A stretch of DNA of 10,981 nucleotides. It comes from Bacteroidia bacterium. Lineage in GTDB: Bacteria > Bacteroidota > Bacteroidia > Flavobacteriales > Flavobacteriaceae. The translations under genes and the position numbers were made by a program. The DNA lies in NCBI GenBank assembly GCA_030425715.1, contig JAUIAA010000041.1:1-10981 (forward strand), read 5' to 3'. Within the stretch, counting starts at the first letter, position 1; each line of letters starts with the position of its first letter. Below are positions 1 to 6,726 of this stretch, in pieces. The notes below the pieces were generated by a model that saw only the letters and a program-made list of their open reading frames with translations, had not been told where the DNA came from and made no database searches.

Positions 1-261
1 GATTTACCTTTTGGCAGCTATCAGGAATCAAAAGAACAAGCTTATCGTAATGCTGTCCGGATTATGCAGGAAACTGGCTGTCAGGCCGTTAAACTGGAAG
101 GCGGGGAAGAGCTCGCTGAAACGGTTAGCTTCTTAACAAGCCGTGGTGTTCCGGTGATGGGGCATATCGGGCTGATGCCGCAAAGTGTGAACGGTTATGA
201 TGGGTATCGCCACCATGGGCGTGATGATGCTTCCAGCCGGAAAATTATTGCCGATGCCAAA
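1..261 (+). pseudogene. panB: Internal fragment of 3-methyl-2-oxobutanoate hydroxymethyltransferase (PanB)
   Basis: The frame from base 1 reads DLPFGSYQES, then VKLEGG, then GHIGLMPQSVN and GYRHHGR. These are PanB landmarks: the DLPF metal-binding aspartate, the K/E pair of the VKxEGG motif, and the GHxGLxPQSVN block. PanB makes ketopantoate for pantothenate and coenzyme A synthesis in the cytoplasm. Only about 87 residues are present, matching roughly residues 84-170 of the ~264-residue E. coli enzyme. The front half lies outside the window. The back half, including the catalytic glutamate of the LExVP region, is absent and replaced by oxygenase sequence, so this piece cannot be active. Base composition is about 52% G+C with proteobacterial-looking codons, unlike everything downstream. 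The wording (QETGCQAVKLEGG, FLTSRGVPVMGH) resembles alphaproteobacterial PanB; that is recollection of the family, not a search. A chimeric assembly is the likeliest origin. Confidence 0.8.
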
Positions 262-1059
262 GGTAAATCCAAAGCCTACCAAACTAAAGATGCAATAACT
301 TCCATTACAATGGGCTTAGGAAATGTGGCAATTGGGCTGGTGAGTAAAGGACTTATTTTTGCAATTTTTTATTATCTCTATAGTAATTTTAGAGTTTTTA
401 CCATTCCTTTTACTTGGTGGGCTTGGGTATTGATTTTATTTGCTGATGATTTGGCTTACTATTGGTTTCATAGAATTAGCCATGTTAGTCGGTTTTTTTG
501 GGCGTCTCATATAGTACACCACTCCTCACAAAAATATAATTTAAGCACTGCTCTACGTCAAACCTGGACTGGCAGTTTTAGCTCTTTTATTTTTTGGTTG
601 CCATTGCCATTACTTGGTTTTCATCCAGTAATGATTTTGGCCCAAATGTCAATCAGTTTAATTTACCAATATTGGATCCATACCGAATTTATTAAAAAAA
701 TGCCCAATTGGTTTGAAGCTATTTTTAATACTCCTTCTCACCATAGGGTGCATCACGCAACCAATCCTCAATACTTAGATAGAAATCATGCAGGTATTTT
801 TATTATTTGGGATAGAATATTTGGTTCTTTTGAACCAGAGGTGGAAAAACCCAACTACGGGTTGGTAAAAAATATAGATTCTTTTAATCCTCTTTATGTC
901 GCTTTTCACGAATGGATTAGTATGGGACGGGATTTTTTTACTAGTAATACCAGTTTTTTCAACCGCATAAAATACCTTTTTAAACCTCCAGGGTGGAAAC
1001 ATGACGGTACTGGAATACTATCAGAAGATTTGCGTAAAGATTGGGAAAAGAACCAATAA
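1..1059 (+). CDS. AGMO-like sterol desaturase/fatty acid hydroxylase family membrane oxygenase, 5'-truncated and joined in frame to a PanB fragment
   Basis: One open frame runs from the window edge to the TAA at 1057-1059. Bases 1 to about 261 encode a PanB piece (see separate entry); from about 262 on, some 265 codons encode a membrane-bound di-iron oxygenase of the fatty-acid hydroxylase superfamily. The histidine boxes are visible: HRISH (469-483), HIVHH (508-522) and HHRVHH (739-756), followed by an NHAGIFIIWDRIFGSF block. The HHSS..YNLSTALRQ block directly after the second box is typical of the TMEM195/alkylglycerol monooxygenase (AGMO) branch, which cleaves O-alkyl ether lipids in animals. 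Hydrophobic segments lie before the first box and between boxes two and three. Family members usually have a further N-terminal membrane segment before the KDAITS-like start of homology; here it is missing and PanB sequence sits in its place. The stop lies 1 base from the convergent lysoplasmalogenase gene. Family is well supported; the bacterial substrate is inferred. As drawn, the product is probably not a natural protein. Confidence 0.85.
   Translation, partial: DLPFGSYQESKEQAYRNAVRIMQETGCQAVKLEGGEELAETVSFLTSRGVPVMGHIGLMPQSVNGYDGYRHHGRDDASSRKIIADAKGKSKAYQTKDAITSITMGLGNVAIGLVSKGLIFAIFYYLYSNFRVFTIPFTWWAWVLILFADDLAYYWFHRISHVSRFFWASHIVHHSSQKYNLSTALRQTWTGSFSSFIFWLPLPLLGFHPVMILAQMSISLIYQYWIHTEFIKKMPNWFEAIFNTPSHHRVHHATNPQYLDRNHAGIFIIWDRIFGSFEPEVEKPNYGLVKNIDSFNPLYVAFHEWISMGRDFFTSNTSFFNRIKYLFKPPGWKHDGTGILSEDLRKDWEKNQ
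256..273. other. Junction between foreign PanB sequence and flavobacterial sequence
   Basis: PanB-like sequence ends at ADAK (250-261), where PanB proteins normally continue with AVxxAGA. From GKSKAYQTKDA (262-294) the reading matches the start of the oxygenase homology region. Base composition falls from about 52% to about 33% G+C across this point. The exact breakpoint cannot be fixed by eye to better than roughly 15 bases. No insertion-sequence end, attachment-site-like repeat or integrase gene is visible next to it. Confidence 0.7.
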
Positions 1060-1060
1060 T

Positions 1061-1720
1061 CTAATCTTTTTTACTTAAAATCATATACTTATAAATAAAA
1101 TACTGTGCCAAAATATAGGTAAGCATAATGGTAAATCCATAAAACGCCTTTGGTTGGTAAAAAGAATTCAAAGCAATCATACTATCCGATAAGATAAACA
1201 AGGAAGCACCCACTAACAATATCAAATTCTCTATTGACTTTTTGCTTAAATAATTCAATAAAGCAACCATACCCATTACAGATATTGTTGCTCCATATAC
1301 AACTACAGGAATTAATAAATCATTTAAATTCTCTTTTAAAATCCCGATCAAAACCATAAAAAAAAGTAAAAATGGTAAAATTGCAAGAAGCTTTTGTTTT
1401 TTTGAACTTAGGTTTAAACGGCCATAAATAATCTTTATGTATACAAGTTGTGTAATCAAAAAAGCGGCAATTCCGTATAAAAACATTCCGTTTTTATCCA
1501 ATAAAAATACATCACCTAAAAAAGAAAACGCCATTGCCAGCATATACCATAGATTCATTTTTTTTGTAGAAAAAAAATAGACTGCCATTAAACTCAACAT
1601 TATCATTGGTTTCACTATAGTCTCCAATAGGGTATAACCCATAACAATTGCTACCAAATCTAAAATACCAACTATAAAAAATAGGAATAGAAATAATTTT
1701 GCAAACTGCTTTGATTTCAT
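1061..1720 (-). CDS. YhhN/TMEM86-family lysoplasmalogenase, integral membrane protein
   Basis: The 219-residue product is almost entirely hydrophobic, with about eight predicted membrane segments. It shows the YhhN-family landmarks: VKP near residue 37, a SFLGDVFLL block with D70, a central IPVVVYG segment (137-143), a GASLFILSDS block (171-180) with D179, and a C-terminal TYILAQYFIY. Conserved aspartates in these blocks are thought to be catalytic. Characterised relatives (TMEM86A/B and some bacterial homologues) hydrolyse the vinyl-ether bond of lysoplasmalogens, giving an aldehyde and a glycerophospho-headgroup; many bacterial members are untested. The ATG at 1720 is the natural start because the hydrophobic N-terminus follows at once after MKSKQFAK. 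It ends tail-to-tail with the AGMO-like gene, 1 base apart, and diverges from the GMC dehydrogenase gene. Length is normal for the family. Confidence 0.85.
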   Translation of the reverse strand: MKSKQFAKLFLFLFFIVGILDLVAIVMGYTLLETIVKPMIMLSLMAVYFFSTKKMNLWYMLAMAFSFLGDVFLLDKNGMFLYGIAAFLITQLVYIKIIYGRLNLSSKKQKLLAILPFLLFFMVLIGILKENLNDLLIPVVVYGATISVMGMVALLNYLSKKSIENLILLVGASLFILSDSMIALNSFYQPKAFYGFTIMLTYILAQYFIYKYMILSKKD

Positions 1721-1860
1721 ATGATGGATTTATAAAACCCTAAAATATCAATTTTTATGCTAAATATGGAACAAATTCCCACACTATACTAAAATATTTT
1801 GAACAAGCTGTTAAACTCTTTTTACTATATTTGAAAAACACTTTTAATATCTATCCAAAT
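1721..1860. promoter_or_regulatory. Divergent intergenic region between lysoplasmalogenase and GMC dehydrogenase genes
   Basis: This AT-rich 140-base stretch separates two genes pointing away from each other, so it should hold promoters in both directions. On the plus strand a Bacteroidota -7 box is visible (separate entry). On the minus strand only near matches such as CATATTTAG and GATATTTTAG are seen, with no convincing full TAnnTTTG, so that promoter is not placed. No operator-like palindrome or riboswitch was recognised. Confidence 0.5.
1826..1833 (+). promoter_or_regulatory. Bacteroidota -7 promoter element upstream of the GMC dehydrogenase gene
   Basis: The sequence TATATTTG matches the Bacteroidota -7 consensus TAnnTTTG. 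A TTG at 1799-1801 could be the -33 element, but the 24-base spacer is slightly longer than usual, so the -33 assignment is weak. Transcription would begin near 1838-1841, leaving a leader of about 20 bases before the ATG at 1861. The element overlaps the only upstream alternative start (TTG at 1831), which argues against that start. Confidence 0.5.
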
Positions 1861-3579
1861 ATGCAAATTAAAGAATCTCCAGACCATTATGATGTAATTA
1901 TAGTTGGCTCTGGTGCTGGTGGTGGAATGGCAACAAAAATACTTTCTGAAGCTGGTTTAAATATAGCTGTAATAGAAGCTGGTCCGTTTTTCGATCCAGC
2001 AGCTCCCGAGCAAAGAACCCAACTAAAATGGCCTTATGAATCGCCAAGGAGAGGTGCGAGTACCACAAGACCTTTTGGCGATTTTGATAGTGCTTATGGC
2101 GGATGGGATATTGAAGGAGAGCCCTACACCAGAAAACCTGGTACTAAATTTGAATGGTTTAGATCGAGAATGTTGGGCGGACGAACCAACCATTGGGGAA
2201 GGATTTCTTTACGATTTGGCCCACTTGATTTTAAAAGAAAAAGCCATGATGGATTAGGCGATGATTGGCCTATTTCATATGAAGATGTGGCACCGTATTA
2301 CGACAAAGTAGACAAACTAATTGGTGTATTTGGCAGCAAAGAAAATATTCCAAATGAACCAGATGGTTTCTTTTTACCTGCACCCAAGCCAAGATTGCAC
2401 GAGTTGTACTATATCAAAGGTGCTAGAAAAGCAAATGTTCCTGTAATTCCATCTAGGTTATCCATACTTACCAAACGAATCAACAAAGAAAGAGGTATAT
2501 GCTTTTATTGCAAACAATGTAGCCGGGCATGTAGCGTGTATGCAGATTTTTCTTCGGGTACTTGTTTGATTTTTCCTGCGCAAAAAGCAGGAGGACAAAT
2601 TACACTTTTTACCAATTCTATGGTAAGAGAAGTAGTAGTGAATGATGCTGGTAAAGCTAAGGGTGTAATATTTATCAACAAAGAAACTCGTAAGGAACAT
2701 CAACTTAATGCTAAAGTCATTGTTATGGCTGCTTCTGCTTGTAGTACGGCAAGAATTTTATTAAACTCTAAAAGCAAACATCATGCTAATGGTTTAGGAA
2801 ACAGTAGTGGTTTAATTGGTAAATATTTACACGATTCTACTGGTGCTAGCAGGGCTGCTTTTGTTCCTGAATTAATGAATAGAAAGACCTACAATGAAGA
2901 TGGTGTTGGCGGAATGCATGTATACACTCCATGGTGGGGTAATGATAAAAAATTAGATTTTCCAAGAGGGTACCATATAGAAATTTGGGGAGGTATGGGC
3001 ATGCCTGCGTATGGTTTTGGATTTAATCCCAATAGCCTGAATAAATTGATGGGCGGAGAAATTGGTGGTTATGGAGATGCGCTTCGCAACGATGTAAAAA
3101 AATATTACGGATCGATTATAGGAATGGCAGGGCGCGGAGAATGCATTGCTCGCGAAGATAATTATTGCGAAATAGACCCTAACGTAGTGGATGAATGGGG
3201 AATACCTGTATTGCGATTTAATTATACTTGGTCTGATCATGAAAGAAATCAAGCAAAACATATGCACCAAACTTTTGAAGCTATTTTTGATGGCATAGGC
3301 GCAAAAGTTTTTGGAGATGCTCCTGGAGCCGATCAAGATTATGGACTAAATGCACCAGGTGAAATCATTCACGAGGTAGGGACAACCCGAATGGGCAATG
3401 ACCCAAAAAAATCGGTTACCAACAAACACCAACAACTACATGATGTTGAAAACGTATTTATTGTAGATGGAGGTCCTTTTGTGTCACAAGCAGATAAAAA
3501 CCCAACTTGGACCATCTTGGCACTTTCGTGGAAAACTTGTGATTATATTGTGGAACAGTTGAAAAAACAAAATATATAG
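1861..3579 (+). CDS. GMC-family FAD-dependent oxidoreductase with four-cysteine motif, probable catalytic subunit of a periplasmic dehydrogenase
   Basis: The 572-residue product is a glucose-methanol-choline oxidoreductase. An N-terminal FAD-binding Rossmann motif GSGAGGG (16-22) is followed by GGRTNHWG (106-113). The C-terminal GMC domain has the active-site H504 in IIHEVGTTRMG and N547 in NPTWTILALS. C214, C217, C220 and C224 (spacing C-x2-C-x2-C-x3-C) sit mid-protein. A cysteine motif here occurs in the branch that includes bacterial FAD-glucose and related sugar dehydrogenases, where it holds an iron-sulfur cluster. There is no signal peptide of its own. Four bases downstream lies a small-subunit gene with a Tat-like signal, so export as a complex is likely. 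The substrate, a sugar or alcohol, cannot be read from the sequence. The ATG at 1861 is preferred; a TTG at 1831 would add 10 residues but lies inside the -7 promoter box. Confidence 0.9.
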   Translation: MQIKESPDHYDVIIVGSGAGGGMATKILSEAGLNIAVIEAGPFFDPAAPEQRTQLKWPYESPRRGASTTRPFGDFDSAYGGWDIEGEPYTRKPGTKFEWFRSRMLGGRTNHWGRISLRFGPLDFKRKSHDGLGDDWPISYEDVAPYYDKVDKLIGVFGSKENIPNEPDGFFLPAPKPRLHELYYIKGARKANVPVIPSRLSILTKRINKERGICFYCKQCSRACSVYADFSSGTCLIFPAQKAGGQITLFTNSMVREVVVNDAGKAKGVIFINKETRKEHQLNAKVIVMAASACSTARILLNSKSKHHANGLGNSSGLIGKYLHDSTGASRAAFVPELMNRKTYNEDGVGGMHVYTPWWGNDKKLDFPRGYHIEIWGGMGMPAYGFGFNPNSLNKLMGGEIGGYGDALRNDVKKYYGSIIGMAGRGECIAREDNYCEIDPNVVDEWGIPVLRFNYTWSDHERNQAKHMHQTFEAIFDGIGAKVFGDAPGADQDYGLNAPGEIIHEVGTTRMGNDPKKSVTNKHQQLHDVENVFIVDGGPFVSQADKNPTWTILALSWKTCDYIVEQLKKQNI

Positions 3580-3583
3580 GATT

Positions 3584-4303
3584 ATGATGAACAGAAGAGA
3601 TTCTTTAAAAACTATTTTCCTTTCTTCGGTAGCTGCAGGAATAGCCTTTCAAGGCTGTGCTCCAGAAAATTCTGAAGAAACTGTTATTAAAAATGATATC
3701 CCTAAACAAGATAGCAAACATTATGGTAGAACTGTTAAAGAAAAAGAACGCGACGCCAAATTGTATGCGGAACAATTCTTAAACAAACATGAATTAACCA
3801 CTATTGCTCTTTTTTGTGATATCATTCTACCTTCCAACGCTAAATTTGGCTCGGCCAATGATGCGGGTGTACCAGAGTTTATTGATTTTATTGTAAAAGA
3901 TATGCCAAACCATCAATTACCTATAAGAGGCGGTATTATGTGGGTAGATAATTTTTGCAACAAAAATTTTGGTGTAGAATTTGCCAATTGCACCCAAGAA
4001 CAGCAAATACAATTATGCGATTTAATTGCTTATCCAGAAAAAACAGCACCTGAACACAAACAAGGCGAAAAGTTCTTTACTTTATTAAGAAACCTTACCT
4101 TAACTGGTTATTTCACTTCCAAAATGGGTATAGAAGATCTTGGTTACAAGGGAAACACACCAAATAATTGGGACGGTGTTCCAGAAGACGTATTACAAAA
4201 ACACGGTATGGCCTATGAAGAAGAATGGCTAAAAAAATGTGTAGATGCCTCTACTAGAAATGAGGTTGCAGTTTGGGATGAAGATGGTAATTTAATTAGT
4301 TAA
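3584..4303 (+). CDS. Gluconate 2-dehydrogenase subunit 3-like small (hitch-hiker) subunit, Tat-type putative lipoprotein
   Basis: The 239-residue product begins with a twin-arginine-like signal: NRRDSLK (3-9), a hydrophobic stretch to residue 22, then C25 in AFQGC as a possible lipid-attachment cysteine. A charged linker follows to about residue 60. The rest matches the gluconate 2-dehydrogenase subunit 3 family pattern, for example FCDIILPSNAKFGSANDAGVP (split as FCDIILPS and GSANDAGVPEFIDF) and a C-terminal GYKGNTPNNWDGVP block. In related FAD dehydrogenases this small subunit binds the GMC subunit and carries it across the inner membrane through Tat. The gene starts 4 bases after the dehydrogenase stop, which supports co-expression and a joint complex in the periplasm. 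A second ATG at 3587 could equally serve as start. The lipobox is imperfect (F at -3, Q at -2), so lipidation is less certain than Tat export. Confidence 0.85.
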   Translation: MMNRRDSLKTIFLSSVAAGIAFQGCAPENSEETVIKNDIPKQDSKHYGRTVKEKERDAKLYAEQFLNKHELTTIALFCDIILPSNAKFGSANDAGVPEFIDFIVKDMPNHQLPIRGGIMWVDNFCNKNFGVEFANCTQEQQIQLCDLIAYPEKTAPEHKQGEKFFTLLRNLTLTGYFTSKMGIEDLGYKGNTPNNWDGVPEDVLQKHGMAYEEEWLKKCVDASTRNEVAVWDEDGNLIS

Positions 4304-4316
4304 ATATATTTAAATA

Positions 4317-6104
4317 ATGAAAAAAAAAATAACAATTTTGGTAATCACTTTGGTTACCATTTTTACTTTACAAGCGCAAACAAAAAGTATTTATGAAATC
4401 TCTTTTGAAAACGCTGTACACCATGAAGCAGAGGTCAAAGCTACATTTAGCAATTTAGAAAATAAAGTATTGACTTTAAGCATGAGTAGAAGCTCCCCGG
4501 GCAGGTATGCTTTACATGAATTTGCTAAGAATGTTTACAACGTAAAAGCTACAGATGGAAAAGGAAATAGTTTAAAAATAACCAGACCAAACCCATATCA
4601 ATGGAATATAGCAGATCATGATGGAACAGTAAATTTATCCTATACACTTTTTGCAAATCATGGAGACGGTACCTATTCGCAAATAGATGAATCTCATGCG
4701 CATTTAAATATGCCTGCCACTTTTATGTATGCACAAGATTACCAAAACTTGCCAATACAAGTAACGTTTCACGCCAGAAAAGACCTCAACTGGAAAGTTG
4801 CTACACAGTTAAAGCCTGTAAAAGGAGATACATTTTACGCCCCTAATTTACAATACTTTATGGATAGCCCTACCGAAATTAGCAATCATGAAGTTAGAAG
4901 TTTTGAAGTAGATAATAATGGTAAAAAACTAACCATTAATTTTGCACTACATCACCAAGGTACTACCGCAGAATTAGATGCTTATTTTGAAAATGTCAAA
5001 AAAATAGTGCTAGCAGAAAAAGCAGTTTATGGCGAGTTACCAAATTTTGATTATGGTCAATACACTTTTCTGGCCTGTTATATGCCACAAGTAGGTGGTG
5101 ATGGTATGGAACATAGAAATTCAACCATTTTAACCACAACCAATTCTTTGGCTCAAGGTGGCGGTATTGGAACAGTATCTCATGAGTTTTTCCATGCATG
5201 GAATGTGGAGCGTATTCGCCCAGAAACATTAGAACCTTTTAATTTTAACAAAACAAACATGTCTGGTGAATTGTGGTTTGCCGAAGGGTTTACCAGTTAC
5301 TACACCAATTTAATTCTGTGTAGAGCAGGAATTATTACACCAGAAAAATATATTAATGGGTTGGCTGGCACCTTAAATTATGTATGGAATTCTCCAGCAA
5401 GAAAATATTACAACCCTATAGAAATGAGCTACCAAGCACCTTTTGTAGATGCAGCACGGTCGGTAGACCCTGTAAATAGAGAAAATACTTTTATTTCCTA
5501 CTATTCTTACGGTAGCGTTTTAGGATTGGCATTGGATCTATCTTTAAGAAAAGAAGATAAAAATTTAGATGATTTTATGAAACTAGTTTGGCAAAAATAT
5601 GGCAAAACAGAAATTGCCTATACTATTAGAGATATTCAAAATGCTTTAGCCAATTACGCTGGAGTGGAATTCGCTAATCGTTTTTTTGATAATTATATAT
5701 TTCATAGCAAAATGCCTAATTACAAAGATTTGTTTGCTTCCGTTGGTGTAGATTTTACCCAAGACAAATTAAACCAAGCTTCTTTTGGTGCATCTGTTTC
5801 TAATAAAAATGGTAAATATATTATAGCCAACAATCCATATGAAAATGGCGCTGCTTATGTAGGTGGTTTATCACAAAATGATGAAATTATATCGTTTAAT
5901 CAAATAACAATCAATGAAACAAACTCTTTTACTTCGATTTTACAACAATTAAAACCAAACCAAAAAGTTAAAATAAAATTTAAAAGATTTGGAGAAGTAA
6001 AAGAAACTGAAGTAACCCTTGGATCAAATCCTTCTTATACAACAAGTTTAATGGAAAAGGTGAGCAAAAAAGTAATCCAAAAAAGAGAGGCCTGGTTACG
6101 GTAA
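4317..6104 (+). CDS. M61-family (glycyl aminopeptidase-like) secreted zinc metallopeptidase with C-terminal PDZ domain
   Basis: The 595-residue product has a Sec signal peptide (MKKK, hydrophobic 5-19, probable cleavage near AQA/QT at 19-22). An N-terminal beta-rich M61 domain (about 25-210) precedes the catalytic domain. The zinc site is HEFFH (289-293) with E323 in LWFAEGFTSYY as third ligand. GGDGMEH (260-266) matches the GMEH-type motif that helps bind the substrate amino end in this family. A PDZ domain spans about 485-570, with GAAYVGGLSQNDEIISFN as its recognisable core. Members remove N-terminal glycine or alanine from peptides; this copy should act in the periplasm or at the cell surface. 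Length is typical and all catalytic residues are present. It starts 13 bases after the small-subunit gene and no terminator is visible between them, so it is probably cotranscribed, though a functional link to the dehydrogenase is not evident. Confidence 0.92.
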   Translation: MKKKITILVITLVTIFTLQAQTKSIYEISFENAVHHEAEVKATFSNLENKVLTLSMSRSSPGRYALHEFAKNVYNVKATDGKGNSLKITRPNPYQWNIADHDGTVNLSYTLFANHGDGTYSQIDESHAHLNMPATFMYAQDYQNLPIQVTFHARKDLNWKVATQLKPVKGDTFYAPNLQYFMDSPTEISNHEVRSFEVDNNGKKLTINFALHHQGTTAELDAYFENVKKIVLAEKAVYGELPNFDYGQYTFLACYMPQVGGDGMEHRNSTILTTTNSLAQGGGIGTVSHEFFHAWNVERIRPETLEPFNFNKTNMSGELWFAEGFTSYYTNLILCRAGIITPEKYINGLAGTLNYVWNSPARKYYNPIEMSYQAPFVDAARSVDPVNRENTFISYYSYGSVLGLALDLSLRKEDKNLDDFMKLVWQKYGKTEIAYTIRDIQNALANYAGVEFANRFFDNYIFHSKMPNYKDLFASVGVDFTQDKLNQASFGASVSNKNGKYIIANNPYENGAAYVGGLSQNDEIISFNQITINETNSFTSILQQLKPNQKVKIKFKRFGEVKETEVTLGSNPSYTTSLMEKVSKKVIQKREAWLR

Positions 6105-6125
6105 AAATAATCTCTAACACGCCCC

Positions 6126-6154
6126 ACCCTCTAGGTTTTGAAAACTTTGAGGGT
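6126..6154. terminator. Probable bidirectional terminator hairpin between convergent genes
   Basis: ACCCTC (6126-6131) pairs with GAGGGT (6149-6154). After one mismatch the stem continues with AGGTT against AACTT (one G-T pair), leaving a short TTGAA-type loop. It sits between the stop of the M61 peptidase gene and the stop of the acetyltransferase gene on the other strand. Flanks are AT-rich but lack a long clean T run on either side, so termination efficiency is uncertain. Confidence 0.5.
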
Positions 6155-6164
6155 AACTATATTA

Positions 6165-6722
6165 TTAATTATTAATTTGCTTTATTACTTTCGCAGGATT
6201 TCCGCCTACAAAAACATTATCAACAATATCTTTGGTTACAACAGCCCCAGTTCCAACTACCACGCCATTACCAATAGTCACTCCAGGACAAATAATCGCA
6301 CCTCCACCAATCCAAACATCATTTCCTATGGTAATTGGCTTTGCAAATTCTAACATGCTGTTTCTAATTTTTGCCTCCATAGGATGCGTTGCTGTATAAA
6401 TTTGCACATGGGGGCCAAAAAATACATTATCGCCAATTTTCACAGGCATTACATCCAAAATACAGCAATTAAAATTGAAAAAAACTTTATTGCCTAATTC
6501 AATATTATAACCATAATCACAGTAAAAAGGGGGCTCTATCCAAAAATTATTGGTTGTTTTCCCTAATAATTCCTTAAAAAGATCTTTTCTCCCTTCTATA
6601 CTTTCTTCTCCTAATTGGTTAATTTTTTGAAATAACATTCTTGCGTGATGTCTCTCTGCACTTAGTGTTTTATCTAAAGCATTGTACAATTGTCCTGACA
6701 ACATTTTTTCTTTTTCCGTCAT
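6165..6722 (-). CDS. maa: Maltose/galactoside O-acetyltransferase family protein (sugar O-acetyltransferase)
   Basis: The 185-residue product matches the Maa/LacA/NodL family throughout. An N-terminal Mac domain (MTEKEKMLSGQLYNA, 1-15, on to about 55) is followed by left-handed beta-helix hexapeptide repeats (about 72-175). The catalytic histidine is H113 in YTATHP, and DVWIGGGAIICPGVTIG (135-151) is the hallmark repeat stretch. Such enzymes move acetyl from acetyl-CoA to the 6-hydroxyl of maltose, glucose or galactosides in the cytoplasm; the physiological role is often unclear. The ATG at 6722 is chosen because it begins exactly at the conserved MTEKEKM. An upstream ATG at 6749 would add nine residues and overlap the preceding gene. 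It follows the four-helix membrane protein gene with a 4-base gap and is probably the last gene of the ligA cluster. The symbol is by family; the sugar specificity is unknown. Confidence 0.9.
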   Translation of the reverse strand: MTEKEKMLSGQLYNALDKTLSAERHHARMLFQKINQLGEESIEGRKDLFKELLGKTTNNFWIEPPFYCDYGYNIELGNKVFFNFNCCILDVMPVKIGDNVFFGPHVQIYTATHPMEAKIRNSMLEFAKPITIGNDVWIGGGAIICPGVTIGNGVVVGTGAVVTKDIVDNVFVGGNPAKVIKQINN

Positions 6723-6726
6723 TATT

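Noticed and set aside
1..1059. A functional bifunctional PanB-oxygenase enzyme
   Set aside because: The PanB part lacks its catalytic C-terminal half, the oxygenase lacks its N-terminal membrane segment, and one part is a soluble cytoplasmic enzyme while the other is an integral membrane protein.
2458..3336. Antisense open frames inside the GMC dehydrogenase gene (2458-2703 and 2953-3336, minus strand)
   Set aside because: They lie wholly within a gene with clear family motifs, their products look like nothing known, and they have no start context of their own.
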